A stretch of DNA of 64,000 nucleotides from Cryoendolithus antarcticus (GCA_002077065.1 NAJO01000028.1:310001-374000), one strand, 5' to 3'; positions 1 to 9,644 are shown, counted from the stretch's first letter. Notes: generated by a model not told the origin, from the letters alone. A program made the numbers and translations.

Positions 1-2
1 GA

Positions 3-275
3 GCCGTGGTGCTTAACGGCGAAGAGCGACAGGCACGACGGTTGATGCAGCTTGTGGGGCTTGTGAGGAAGGAGAAAGTTGAGAAGAGGGCTCGGAAGCA
101 GGAGGAGCGGAAGGAGGGGTATAAGGCTAAGGTTGCTGAGAATGAGGGGAAGAGGAGGGAGAGGGAGAAGAGGGAGCGGGATGAGTTTTGGAGGAAGGAG
201 GGGGGAAAGAGGAAAGGACGGGAGGAGGGAGGGGATGCTGGGGGCGGTGGGGGAAAGAGGAGAAAACGGGGGTGA
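3..275 (+). CDS. C-terminal end of probable BMS1 ribosome-biogenesis GTPase (partial at left edge)
   Basis: Only the last 90 or so codons are in the window; the frame is open from base 3 and ends with TGA at 273–275. The peptide is a highly charged Lys/Arg/Glu helix that begins AVVLNGEERQARRLMQ and ends in a Gly-rich and KRRKRG tail. This pattern (a conserved hydrophobic VVL plus EE/ARxLMQ, then a long basic coiled-coil tail) resembles the C-terminus of fungal BMS1, the GTPase that acts with RCL1 in 18S rRNA maturation in the nucleolus. The identity rests on a short, low-complexity piece, so it is probable rather than certain. The GTPase domain would lie left of the window. The nearest neighbour converges from the right, with 174 bp between the two stop codons. 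Confidence 0.55.
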   Translation, partial: AVVLNGEERQARRLMQLVGLVRKEKVEKRARKQEERKEGYKAKVAENEGKRREREKRERDEFWRKEGGKRKGREEGGDAGGGGGKRRKRG

Positions 276-449
276 GTGGAAGGGTGTGGGTGAGGAAGAT
301 TATATATTATGTAAGGAGGTAGATATTACATGTCTTCTTGAGACTGTTGCCATGCCTTGCCGTCCAGCGCCTTGCTGTTCGTCCGTGCCGAAACGCCGTT
401 TAGATGAGCCGCCCATATGTCGTCAAGCCATTACATCTCCTCATGCACT

Positions 450-2481
450 TCACTCTCCAGTGCCACCTGTGCCCACTGTGCGCAGCGTCTCCTCGCTATA
501 CCGTACAGAGATCGCCGCAACGCTAGACACAGGTGTGTACCTTGTCACCAGACTCCCTGACGTGCTGCCCTCACTAGCCGTCACCAAGCTCGGACAGCCA
601 TCTTCACTCTCACTCGCAGGTGCATACCGCGCGAACCCATTCGCCGTACCTCCACTTTCTGCTTCATCTGGAGTAGAAGCGTAATCAGGCAAGCTCTCAG
701 ACGTATACGACGGCAATGTCGCCGTACTAGCCCTCGACCTCGCCTCAGGCAACGGCACCATCTGCGGCGGCGGATCCCACCTCGGCGCCCTCATAAGATC
801 CCTCCGATCCTCACCAACACGCACAAGCCCCGCTACAATCTCATGCGCATGTCTCAATTCCCGAATCTCAGCCTCCATCACCTCGCCTTTCTCAGCTTGA
901 TCCAGACTCTGCTCTAGAAACGCATCCTGTAAGATCAGCGCGCGTTTTTCCTCGTAGTCCTCAATCCTCGTTGGCTTTGTGGACTCTCCGCTGAAGTAGG
1001 ACAAGGTGGCGACTAAGCCGCTCCAGCGTTTCCGCATCGTAGCGCGACGCGCTGCTCGGCGGTAGGCGCGAGCGTTTCGCCGCTCTTCGCGGTCTGCGGC
1101 TCGCTCGACGCGGCGCCGCATGGACATGCATTTGCGGCGGATGTAGGTGCATAGGGTTGTGAGACCGATGAGGGCGGCGATTAGTTCGAGGACACGGACG
1201 AGCGTGCTTTGGGTTTGGGGCTTGAGTTGGTCGCGCCAATTGAAGGAGGCGTTCTGGGAGCTATCTTGGGTGATGATTACAGGGAGAGCGGCGGCTTGGA
1301 CTTTGTCGGATGCGTGCAACGGGTTGATGACGCCGTAGCTTGGGAGGCCAAATTTGGTGAAGTTGCGAGCGGTCTGAGGTGGCTTCTCAGACGCGTCTGG
1401 GAGAGTGGCGAGACGCTGCGTTTGTGCATTGACTTGCACATACTTGTGGAGTGACTGTGTTGACATGTCGAGCTTGTCGCACAGTCGCTCCGATACGACA
1501 CGGACGGCACACATGATGCCATCGCACTGCTCGAGGAGATGCTTCAAGGGCATCTTGGAGGTGTGCTGCTTGATGCGAGCTTTGACAGCCTTTTGCGCTG
1601 CCTCGAGTTCAGACTGCAGTTGCGATGCGTCTGCTTCCAAAAGCCGTAGCGTTTCGAGATCGCTCTCGATGTCGGACATTTCGTCTTCGGCCATGGAGGA
1701 CGTCATGTCTAGCGACTCGCGGCTGCGATCAAAAGATTTGGTCATACTTGCGAAGTCCATGCGAGCAGGATCCTGCATCAGCGACACATCGAGTAGGCGA
1801 GCGACCTGACCTTCAGACCACCGAATGCTGAACCCGCGAGGATGCGGCACTTCTACACCGTCGACAGAGTGGATGAGGATGTCGAAGGACGACTTGGACT
1901 CGAAGATTGACAAGTCGCTGTTGGCGTCCAATGGAATGCCGTGGCCAGTCACGTTGAGTGTCACCGCATGCAGATGACTGGCGTTGTCGATCGCGGCTAT
2001 CTCAAGAGACCTCTCGGCCGTGTAGACTCCATGTGGATCTCGTTGGTAGCAGAGGTCTACTGGACCGTCGTTCACTACAGCGACGATACCACAGGTCGCA
2101 GCGTCTGGTCGAGACAGATGCCTGAGCTTGAATACCTAAGGCAGGTATGAGTAAATGCACAAGGAAGGTTTGCAAGAGGGAATAGTCTGGTGTTACGTAG
2201 ACATACCAAGTCAGCTTGCGTGGCCGCGTCTACGCTAAGAATGCAGCCAGCACACGGGAGGCTGAAGACCAAGTCTTGCGATTTGATATCTAACAGGCAT
2301 ACACATGAGTACCCATCAACTCATTTCCCAATGGCTCTACTTGGCTTGACATACCGTACTTCAACAGCTCAATGCCCTTCGAAAGCGTCGCTTTGCTGAC
2401 AGCTCTCACTGGCAGCGCGCTCACACTCAACACCAGCACAGCAAGCAACACCAGCAAGTCGAGTAGGCTGCGTGAGTGCAT
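450..2481 (-). CDS. Signal-peptide-bearing single-pass membrane protein with CxGC motif and C-terminal LPxY motifs (DUF7728-like)
   Basis: Three exons: 2481–2355, 2289–2207 and 2135–450. Both introns have GTATGT donors and the phases agree, giving about 631 residues. The start at 2481 (MHSRSLLDLL) puts a classic signal peptide first; an ATG at 2496 is also in frame. A CAGC motif follows the signal peptide (around residue 53). A luminal domain, an acidic coiled-coil stretch, one transmembrane helix at about 380–400 and a basic cytosolic stretch come next. The tail carries LPSY and LPDY, the form of Rsp5/NEDD4-type adaptor motifs. The architecture recalls the fungal DUF7728 family from memory, with no assigned function. 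It is divergent from LSM4, 394 bp apart. The coding call is strong; the function is unknown. Confidence 0.75.
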
Positions 2482-2875
2482 CGTTGCACCCTCCACGCTG
2501 CCGCTTCACATATCAACAATGATAATCGCCTCGTCGTTCCTGACAATCTCGTGTCGCGTGATGATGACAGGTAGTCAGGAACGAATTCGGTCATGATGTT
2601 AGGCAGCAACATAAGCTCGACTGAGGCTGTGTCGCACGCCGTCCAACTCCGACGTTCCTTCGCTATACCTTCCTTGCTTGATCAATATTCGAGCTTCGAT
2701 ATGACTTGTGCATGAACATTGAGACCTTCAAGATATCTACACATCGCTATTGCTCCGCTCTACAACCAGCTCCGGGAACACCAATCACCACAGCGCCCAA
2801 TTGAGCTCACGTTCATCGCTGCAGCTGGTCTCGTACCTCGATTGGCACTCTCGTATACTTCGATACCCTTCAGCC
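2482..2875. promoter_or_regulatory. Divergent promoter region between the membrane protein and LSM4
   Basis: This 394 bp region separates two head-to-head start codons. It contains two CCAAT pentamers on the + strand close to LSM4 (around 2780 and 2801), typical of housekeeping fungal promoters bound by the HAP/CBF complex. No TATA box is obvious. Assignment as a shared promoter follows from gene orientation. Confidence 0.4.
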
Positions 2876-3357
2876 ATGGTACGTTTACCCCCAATCCACT
2901 TCCAACCCTCACCATCCCAACAACATATCAATAGCTCCCCCTCTCCCTCCTCACGGCCTCGCAAGGCCACCCCATGCTCGTCGAGCTCAAGAACGGCGAA
3001 ACGCTCAACGGCCACCTCCTCAAATGCGACACCTACATGAACCTCACCCTCAAAGAAGTCGTTCAAACTTCCGCCGAGGGTGAGCGCTTCTGGCGCCTGC
3101 CGGAGTGCTACGTCAGAGGCAACAACATCAAGTACCTTAGAGTGCCGGACGAGATTGTTGACATTGTGAAGGAGCAGCAGAATCAGGCGCAGCAGGCGGC
3201 GCAGAGTCAGAGGGGTGGGCATGGTGGGAGGGGAGGTGGGATGAGAGGTGGGCAGGCGGGACGAGGAGATCGTGGGGGAAGGGGTGGAGGGGCTGGAAGA
3301 GGTGATCGAGGTGGACGGGGAGGGCGAGGTGGGCAGAGAGGTGGGAGGGGCAATTAG
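2876..3357 (+). CDS. LSM4: LSm4, U6 snRNA-associated Sm-like protein
   Basis: Exon 1 is only the ATG (2876–2878). A 56 nt intron (GTACGT…AATAG) follows, and exon 2 is 2935–3357, giving 141 residues that start [15 protein letters not shown], the standard LSm4 N-terminus. The Sm1 motif covers the [13 protein letters not shown] region and Sm2 is [16 protein letters not shown]. LSm4 is a subunit of the nuclear LSm2–8 ring that binds the U6 snRNA 3' end and of the cytoplasmic LSm1–7 ring that promotes mRNA decapping. After residue 95 comes a Gln-rich linker and an RGG-rich tail, as in animal LSm4. The TAG at 3355–3357 ends the protein, but the same frame stays open for 247 further codons that start with more RGG sequence (next entry). 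Confidence 0.93.
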
Positions 3358-4101
3358 GGAGGTCCATCGACACCATCAACACCATCGGCACCTTCACAAC
3401 AAGGGAGAGGAGGCGGCGCAAGGAGAGGCCTTAGAGGTGGCCGCGGCGGGCGAGGCGCACAACATGGCAAAAGGGGATCTCACACACCATTACCAAAGCC
3501 GACCTCTAAACATGTCCCCAGTGATGGGGAAGGGGAACAACATGGAGGCTACGGGCCACTACCTTCGACATACAATATACCCCCGTATAGCTGGGGAGTG
3601 AACCAATACCAGGGCTTTGGCAGCTACATGCCACCACAGTTCCCGCCGTACAACCTCCCGCCATACAACCTCCCGCCATACAGGATCCCGCCCTACAACC
3701 TGCCTCCCCACGACTGGATACAACAACACTACGCCCGCTTCGGCGCCTCTGTCACCCCAATTCCCCAATCTCCAGCCCCACCACCAGCACGCTCCGGCAC
3801 TCTCCCAGACGGCAGACAATACGGCACAGCCCCAGACGGCAGTCTCTACATCCTCGATACCAGTCCCATTTCCTACATCAACGAATCCGGCCGAAGAGTC
3901 GAGGTGCATCGCGACCAGGCCGATGCCGCCGCCGCGCGCGCCGCCTACGACGCCCTGGGAGGAGCTGAGAGAGCCGAGCACGCGGTGCTGCTTCGGAATC
4001 AGCCGCGCGGGCCAGGTGGGCATAGGCCTGTGTTGCAAGCGCCTTGGCCGGAAGAGTCGGACAATTCTTTTTCTGTGCGTCCGCGCAGGGACTCTCGTTG
4101 A
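3358..4101 (+). CDS. Open frame continuing LSM4 in phase after its TAG stop (RGG, then Pro/Tyr-rich, then a short ordered segment)
   Basis: The 247 codons after the LSM4 TAG are in the same frame and end with TGA at 4099–4101. The first 40 residues are Ser/Pro-rich and then RGG-rich, matching the composition just before the stop. Then come four PPYNL-type pentapeptides and a less repetitive segment (LPDGRQYGTAPDGSLYIL…) with an Ala-rich helix. The first ATG in this frame is at 3628, so a separate gene would lose the RGG part. It could be a readthrough or decayed extension of LSm4, the product of an unrecognised splice, or an independent 157-residue gene starting at 3628. The RGG continuity favours the first. 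I see no acceptable donor for an intron using AATTAG at the stop as acceptor. Confidence 0.5.
   Translation, partial: GGPSTPSTPSAPSQQGRGGGARRGLRGGRGGRGAQHGKRGSHTPLPKPTSKHVPSDGEGEQHGGYGPLPSTYNIPPYSWGVNQYQGFGSYMPPQFPPYNLPPYNLPPYRIPPYNLPPHDWIQQHYARFGASVTPIPQSPAPPPARSGTLPDGRQYGTAPDGSLYILDTSPISYINESGRRVEVHRDQADAAAARAAYDALGGAERAEHAVLLRNQPRGPGGHRPVLQAPWPEESDNSFSVRPRRDSR
3643..3702 (+). repeat. Four tandem 15-bp units encoding PPYNL/PPYRI
   Basis: Units start at 3643, 3658, 3673 and 3688. Each reads CCGCCNTACAACCTC or a close variant, and the third encodes PPYRI. The repeat is in frame with the post-LSM4 open frame, as expected for a coding minisatellite. Confidence 0.85.
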
Positions 4102-4260
4102 TGGACAGGGGTAAGCTTGGGGTTTTGGAGTTTTGGAGGGTCTAGTTGGTAGCGGGACGATGGTATGGCTGAGGAGTATCCAGACATAGCTTATATGTAC
4201 AGAGCTACACTGCTCGTATGTCGTCGCTTACACAGATCTTACATTCCCTTTACAGCAGCG

Positions 4261-5691
4261 CTAAGTGATGATCTCGCCCACGTCTACCATTTGTGGCTTC
4301 CATCGTTTCATCTTCCCAGCTTCGCCCTCGACGTCGCTGGGTAGGACTACCTCTTCTGGTGAGGGACTGTACAGATACCAACTCCTCAGCGCCGCAGCCG
4401 CTGCTCGCACTCTAGCTTCGTTCAAACTTCCTCCAGCGCCTTCACCTAGCTTGTCCTCGCCACTGAAGACTCCCACTACGAAGACTGGACTTCTTGACAG
4501 TCGTCCAGTTTCGCTGATCAGGCGCGCGACTGGAGGCTCAAAGTTCTCTCTCGAGCATAGGCGGGAAAGGTCGCGCGTGGGATGTGTGAATGCGAAGAGC
4601 GTGTGTAATGCTAGGTGTCGCGACAACACGTGTGCGTTGTGGAAAGCTTTCGTTGCTGCGGGCCCAGCATGGAGGTGTAGCGCGCCTGTGAGTGCGCGGA
4701 TGAATGTCGCGCTTGCGGACTCGACTGTGGAGGCCTCTGTTGATTGAGTAGACGGCTGAGGTGGCGTGGGAATGGATTCTGAGACGGCGTCTGAGAGGTT
4801 GGAGGTGAGAGGCGCGCCGGCGAATGGTGGAGCATCAGGGTCCTGGGTTTGGTCGGTCTGGAGGTCGCCGAACTGGTCATCATAGACTATCCGGCTTGAG
4901 ACGCCTCGGCGGTAGTTCCAGGCTTCGTTTCTTCGGCCGCTGCCGAGTCGGCGGAGCGTGGGCATGTCTTTCACTCTTGTCATGCCGTCTTCACTCAGAG
5001 CGTTGCCTGGTGTGACGCGCTTGAGCTGCAGCAGACCTGGGTCTACCTCCTGCCCTGGCGCTGCTACAACCTCCACACCCCATTCTTGCCGCATGACCGC
5101 CAGTGTCGCGGGACCGACATAAGCGTACTGCGCTGCAAAGAGCACTGGCATCGGTAGCCGTGGGTAGTGACATAGCAGGTGCTCCGTCGTGTAGTAGCCC
5201 AGTATGTCAGAGCCCAGAATAGCTAATGAGGAGTTGTTGTAATCCGGCCGAGGATCGACAGACGGATCTATCAGACACCTTGCCAGTGTCTGTATGGGGA
5301 GTTTTGACGGTAGCGCTAATCGAGCGTGCAAGGCCGAGAGTTTGGCTGATTGCGTCGCTCGAAGAGCAGAAGGTGCGTTGAGTCCAGGAACGAAGTCATG
5401 AGATCGTGGAGGTCTTATGGGCGTCTCACTGAGTTCCAATGGCACATCATCAGTCTCGAGCGTGTCTACTGCAGTTGCTGTCGATGCATATCGTCGGCCG
5501 TCCAGTGATCTTCTTCGACTCCTTTGCCATTGTGCTATCGGTCGAACTCCACCATGCTGTACTCTTCTCGTCTCACTTCTACATTCGCTGGAAAATGGAC
5601 ATCGACTCTGTGATGATATCCGCGGATTTCGGGGCGGTTGTATTTGTGTAGCCCATCGATCCACCCTCACTCTCTTCATCAATCTTTCCAT
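4261..5691 (-). CDS. MRPL3: Mitochondrial large ribosomal subunit protein mL44 (MRPL3-like, degenerate RNase III fold plus dsRBD)
   Basis: One exon, 476 residues. The N-terminus is basic and ends in RRYASTATA, a typical mitochondrial targeting and cleavage region. The middle holds an RNase III-like helical fold (SLAILGSDILGYYTTEHLL and AAQYAYVGPATLAVMRQEW) in which the acidic catalytic residues of true RNase III are absent, as is normal for mL44. A linker of about 80 residues rich in Thr/Ser/Pro follows. A double-stranded RNA-binding-like domain (FVVGVFSGEDKLGEG … EARVRAAAAALRSWYL) lies at the C-terminus. It is a structural part of the mitoribosome 54S subunit. The start at 5691 is the most upstream ATG; a shorter start cannot be excluded. 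It is divergent from another mitochondrial-type gene 238 bp away. Confidence 0.85.
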   Translation of the reverse strand: MERLMKRVRVDRWATQIQPPRNPRISSQSRCPFSSECRSETRRVQHGGVRPIAQWQRSRRRSLDGRRYASTATAVDTLETDDVPLELSETPIRPPRSHDFVPGLNAPSALRATQSAKLSALHARLALPSKLPIQTLARCLIDPSVDPRPDYNNSSLAILGSDILGYYTTEHLLCHYPRLPMPVLFAAQYAYVGPATLAVMRQEWGVEVVAAPGQEVDPGLLQLKRVTPGNALSEDGMTRVKDMPTLRRLGSGRRNEAWNYRRGVSSRIVYDDQFGDLQTDQTQDPDAPPFAGAPLTSNLSDAVSESIPTPPQPSTQSTEASTVESASATFIRALTGALHLHAGPAATKAFHNAHVLSRHLALHTLFAFTHPTRDLSRLCSRENFEPPVARLISETGRLSRSPVFVVGVFSGEDKLGEGAGGSLNEARVRAAAAALRSWYLYSPSPEEVVLPSDVEGEAGKMKRWKPQMVDVGEIIT

Positions 5692-5929
5692 TCAACCCGT
5701 GGCTCAACCAGATGCAGATCTCGATGCGGTAGTCCCAAGTGCGCCAATTGTATGATGTAGTGATATTGCCCGCGTGCTCCCCTACCCAGAAATTCGAGGA
5801 CTGAGAGCCGCTCACCGCGGGAGAGACGCGGGATCAGCCGCCGTCTGCGAGACCTCCACCACAGCTCTACCCTGAACCCACATTCTTCCATTGTGTGCCG
5901 CGCAAGACTCCAGCGACCTCATCGCCACC
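5692..5929. promoter_or_regulatory. Compact divergent promoter between two mitochondrial-type genes
   Basis: This is a 238 bp interval between the mL44 start (minus strand) and the small membrane protein start (plus strand). A CCAAT pentamer lies at about 5744–5748. The head-to-head layout suggests coordinated expression, which is inference. Confidence 0.4.
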
Positions 5930-6348
5930 ATGCGGCCCTCTTTGATTCTCCGTAGTGCCGGTGGCAAGATCCCGTACGCCCGCCCTTCCAATCGCGGTCT
6001 ACAGCAGAGTCTCAACTGATCTCCCACCCAGCTACCCCAAACACGTCTGGTCACCTGCTGGAGGCTGGTACGCACAGCCCGCGAACTGGAAAGCGAACAC
6101 GGCTATAATGCTCGGAGTGGTGTCTGGGGTTGTGGCTATGGCGTGGAGTGTGAGCGCGGATCGGGAGCATAGGTATAAGATGCCAGAGGTGCGTACCCGG
6201 AGTGTGGACAGAAAAACGCGAGATTCAGCTGGAGTGTGGGAAGCAGTACTAACGGTTTGCACAGCCGGACAGGTTCTTCCCATCACGGTACTGGTCAAGG
6301 CAAATTCGGGAGCATGAAAGGGCACAGCGAGAGGCTGGGGGGTCATGA
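5930..6348 (+). CDS. Small conserved single-pass membrane protein, probably of the mitochondrial inner membrane
   Basis: Three exons: 5930–5973, 6032–6188 and 6265–6348. Intron 1 is 58 nt with branch CTCAAC; intron 2 is 76 nt with branch ACTAAC. Phases agree and give 94 residues. The start is a basic MRPSLILRSAGGKIPYPKHV, followed by VWSPAGGWYAQPANWKANT, one transmembrane helix (AIMLGVVSGVVAMAWSV), the motif SADREHRYKMPEPDRFFPS and a charged C-terminal helix. From memory this pattern is conserved in fungi as a tiny mitochondrial, possibly complex I accessory-like, protein; I cannot name the subunit. The short exons hide the gene from simple ORF calling. It shares a promoter region with mL44. 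Confidence 0.8.
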
Positions 6349-6865
6349 GAACGATGGTCTACGGGTAGATCTGGGGGTGGGCATTATGGCGACTTACGAA
6401 TTGAGCCCAAGGGCTGCGTGTACATACGGTGAAGCAAGAAGCTTTCGAACCGATCATATGTGCCATGCTGTTGGTAGTTCTCTGGATTTTGCACGACTGC
6501 TGTGGTGCTATACTGTGCGCCGATACTGCGAGAAGAGGCTGGCGGCTGTCAGTGAGATAGATCTGGAGTGCTACTTGGCTCCCGCTGGAAGATGAACGCT
6601 CTGTGTGGAAAGAACGAAGCTCTCACGTGCTCTCTGGTCTATGTTGGAAGGCACGACCAGCTGTGACCGGGTTGGGTAAGACTGCATAAGAAGCGAGGTA
6701 TGGTACCATTTGGTAAGTGTATCATCATTATCTCCTATGTGCTATCGTTCGCCCCGAGCCTATGTTACCGTGCTTTCGTATACGGTGGGATCGATATTCC
6801 CTCAAGCAATACATGCCTTGTCATTGAGAGAGCAAGACAGATGTGACTTGCAGTAAAATGCCGCG
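6349..6865. other. Intergenic region, nothing recognised
   Basis: About 520 bp between the small membrane protein and the next gene. No coding segment, RNA gene or repeat was recognised. Confidence 0.6.
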
Positions 6866-7560
6866 ATGTCGGGAGATGGACAAGAACGTAAGCAAATATC
6901 AGCTACAGCTGTGTAGCTTGCGACAGTGTAACGGCGCTAACTATGGTAGCACTACCGCAAGGCTTTACGATGGAGATAGCACTCCGGCCCGTTATCCCTA
7001 CACAAAGGACGGGAGTGCTATTGTCGCTTCGAGCGATCGCTACTACGCGTCATAATCACGGCGTAGTCGATACTAGCGGAGTAGTAGTCAGCTTGACGCA
7101 AGGAGAAATCGAAGTCCTGCGCAACTCCATCATACGATCGAGCGCCAATATCTGGGACAATGTTATAGCCTTTGTCCGACAATATACGCGCTTCCTGGAT
7201 GTGTCGCCGCGTAGTATTCGCGAGTTCTTTGTCTCTGAAGTGCTCAAAGCCTCTGCACCTACCTGGAAATGCGGATTGTTTGCCAACGAGGGTATCAAGG
7301 ACGAAGAATTTTGGGACGTACACGAAGGATCGTTGGAAGACCTACGTGCTTTATTGACCATTGCACAATTCCGAGCCGTCAAACAAAGGCTCGAAAGCGA
7401 GATCGACCGTTGCTGGGCTGAAGTAGCCAAGGAAATGGCTCTGTTGACGGGAAGAGAGTTCGAGATTGGTGATGTCAAGGCTCTATACGAGCAACATCAT
7501 GGTGGAAAACCTGGTGCAGAAGCTGGCATCATTGGGGGCATGGCGCGTATGGAGGTCTAG
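6866..7560 (+). CDS. Hypothetical protein, about 210 residues
   Basis: Two exons are proposed: 6866–6887 and 6950–7560. The 62 nt intron has donor GTAAGC, branch GCTAAC and acceptor GTAG. The phase joins MSGDGQE to PLPQGFTMEI. An alternative is a start inside exon 2 at the ATG at 6943 or 6970. The body is helical and charged, with SLEDLRALLTIAQFRAVKQR and a C-terminal LLTGREFEIGDVKALYEQ, and ends Gly-rich. There is no signal peptide, membrane segment or motif I can assign. The coding call rests on an uninterrupted frame over 600 bp with a well-formed intron. Confidence 0.6.
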
Positions 7561-7961
7561 AACCGAGGGGCCGTCGTCATTGGTAGACAACGACTACCAT
7601 ATCGCAGTACAACATAGCACTGTGACACCCAGCTAACGATTGAATGCATAATTGGCAGGGCCCACCATCTCCTCCACAAAGCTTAAAGACCACAATGCGT
7701 CAGCCCGCATGTGTAGGGAAGTCGTACCTGACAGACTCATGACCCGCAGCGACTGCAACACCTCCACTTTGACAACACGACAGGAACCAAGATGAGGGGC
7801 CGACCGGCAAGCAAGTACGAGATGCTACTGTGTACCCACACTCCCGCAAGGTATAGTAGAACTTTCATTGTCTTCTTCCTTCAACTCAGAACAGACTTCC
7901 CACAGTATCGAGTCAATATTACTACAGTGTAGACCACACAGAGCATCTCCCATCAGCCATC
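7561..7961. other. Intergenic region and probable GH125 promoter, nothing specific seen
   Basis: About 400 bp of non-coding sequence upstream of the GH125 gene. CT-rich sequence close to the ATG looks like a normal fungal 5' leader. Confidence 0.5.
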
Positions 7962-9644
7962 ATGCCACCTCTCGCCCGCTACATCGCTTTTCTTACCACT
8001 CTAGCCCTTGCTTCAGCCCAGTCATGCCCGGACTACCTCGACTACGCCCTTGAGCCTCACGGCCCATACTCTGGGGGCCGCTACAACCTCTCCTACCAGC
8101 GACCTCGTCCCGAATGCCGTACCATTCAGATCGGCGATGTTGACGCCGAGACAGAGATCATCAAGGGCAAAATCGCGGACCCGGACTTGAGGCAGCTGTT
8201 TGGGAACGCCTATCGAACACACTGGATACTGCTGTCAAGTGGAAAGGCTATGCGAACGGGACTGATGAGGAGCTGACGTTCCTGATTACTGGTGGTAAGT
8301 CAGGCCGACGCCCCCCCCCTCCCCCCATCCTCCCATCCCTCCACAACTTCCAGTCGACCATAGCTGACCGACAACGCCAAGACATCGAAGCCATGTGGCT
8401 ACGCGATTCTGCAAATCAAATGCAGTCCTATCTGCCTAATCTTGTACCGTCGACCAAGAATAATTCGCTGGCCTCCCTGTACCGTGGCGTGATCAATCTG
8501 CAGGCCCGCTACCTGCTCAATTCGCCGTACTGCAACTCTTTTCAGCCGCCAGTCGAGTCAGGCATTCCTCCCGCCAATAACACCTCTGCCAGTGACGATA
8601 CGGTAGTTCCACCCTACAACAACCAGTCTGTGTTCGAATGCAAGTACGAGTTGGACTCGCTAGCTGCATTCCTTGAGATCTGCACCAATTACTGGCAGTC
8701 CACGAACGACACGTCCTTCTTCGGTAAATATAGCTGGATCTCCGCCCTCGAGGCCGTTCTCGATGTCGCGGACGCTATGCGAACTCCGACCTATGCAGCA
8801 AATGGCAGCGTCCTGGTCTCGCCGTACGCCTTCACCCGCGAAACCACTCGTGCTACCGAGACCCTCGCAAACGACGGCATTGGCAACCCAGTGCAGAACG
8901 GCACAGGCTTGATTCGCTCTGCTTTCCGCCCCTCAGACGATGCAACGATCTACCAACTCTTTATCCCCGCCAACATGATGTGCGCCCGCTACCTCGCCAC
9001 AGCCGCAGATATCGTAGACGCCCTCGGCTCGTACGATGTCCTCTGCAAGCGCATGCGAGACATGTCCTACGAACTTCGCCAAGCCATCACCAAGCACGGC
9101 ATCGTAAACGTGCCCGGTCACGGCCAGGTATACGCCTACGAGATCGATGGCTACGGCTCACAGAATCTCATGGACGACGCCAACATCCCCTCCCTCCTCT
9201 CCGCCCCATTCCTCGGCTACCTTGACCGCAATGACTCAGTCTATCAGAACACGCGCTCCCTAATCCTTTCGGCCCAGAACTCCTACTTCATGCGCGGTCC
9301 CGTCATCTCAGCCGTTGGCGGTCCGCACAACGGGCCAGGCTACGCTTGGCCGATGGCGAGTATCGTCAGGATCTTTACGAGCGACGATGATGAAGAGATT
9401 CTGGGGCAGTTGGGGATGATTTTGAGTAGTACGGATGGGTTGGGACTCATACATGAGAGTGTGAATTCGTTCAAGGGGAGTGATTGGACGAGGCAGTGGT
9501 GAGTTCGCTGTGATTCTGATGAGGCCGAAATATGCGTACTGATTGGATGATTGCAGGTTCTCGTGGGCGAATGGGCTGTTTGGGCAGTGCATTATTGATT
9601 TGAGCAATCGGAAGCCGGAGATCTTGAAAGCGAGCTTTCAGTGA
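7962..9644 (+). CDS. GH125 exo-alpha-1,6-mannosidase (MUG157-like), secreted; reading frame interrupted by a 1-nt deletion
   Basis: Three exons: 7962–8294, 8382–9498 and 9557–9644. Introns have GTAAGT and GTGAGT donors. The N-terminus [19 protein letters not shown] is a signal peptide. Family landmarks are intact: [82 protein letters not shown] and [11 protein letters not shown]125 enzymes remove terminal alpha-1,6-linked mannose from glycans. In exon 1 the frame is broken near 8213: the sequence reads FGNAY, then must shift to [16 protein letters not shown] to continue to the exon end in the phase intron 1 requires. One missing base (probably a C of CCG) explains it. As written, the protein would terminate at about residue 104. 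The neighbouring GH92 gene has the same kind of lesion. Confidence 0.88.
8308..8342 (+). repeat. Poly-C/CT tract inside GH125 intron 1
   Basis: A run of nine C, one T and six C followed by CT-rich sequence lies in the polypyrimidine part of intron 1. Long homopolymers are error-prone in sequencing, which matters because the frameshift is only about 95 bp away. Confidence 0.8.

Noticed and set aside
3200..3357. Intron in LSM4 ending at AATTAG over the stop codon
   Set aside because: The purine-rich RGG-coding sequence has no branch-like motif or pyrimidine tract, and no GT with a good donor context was found.
3248..3601. Acidic frame overlapping the LSM4 tail
   Set aside because: It is the +1 shadow of the RGG-coding sequence; its Glu/Gly/Val repeats arise from the same GGN/CGN codons.
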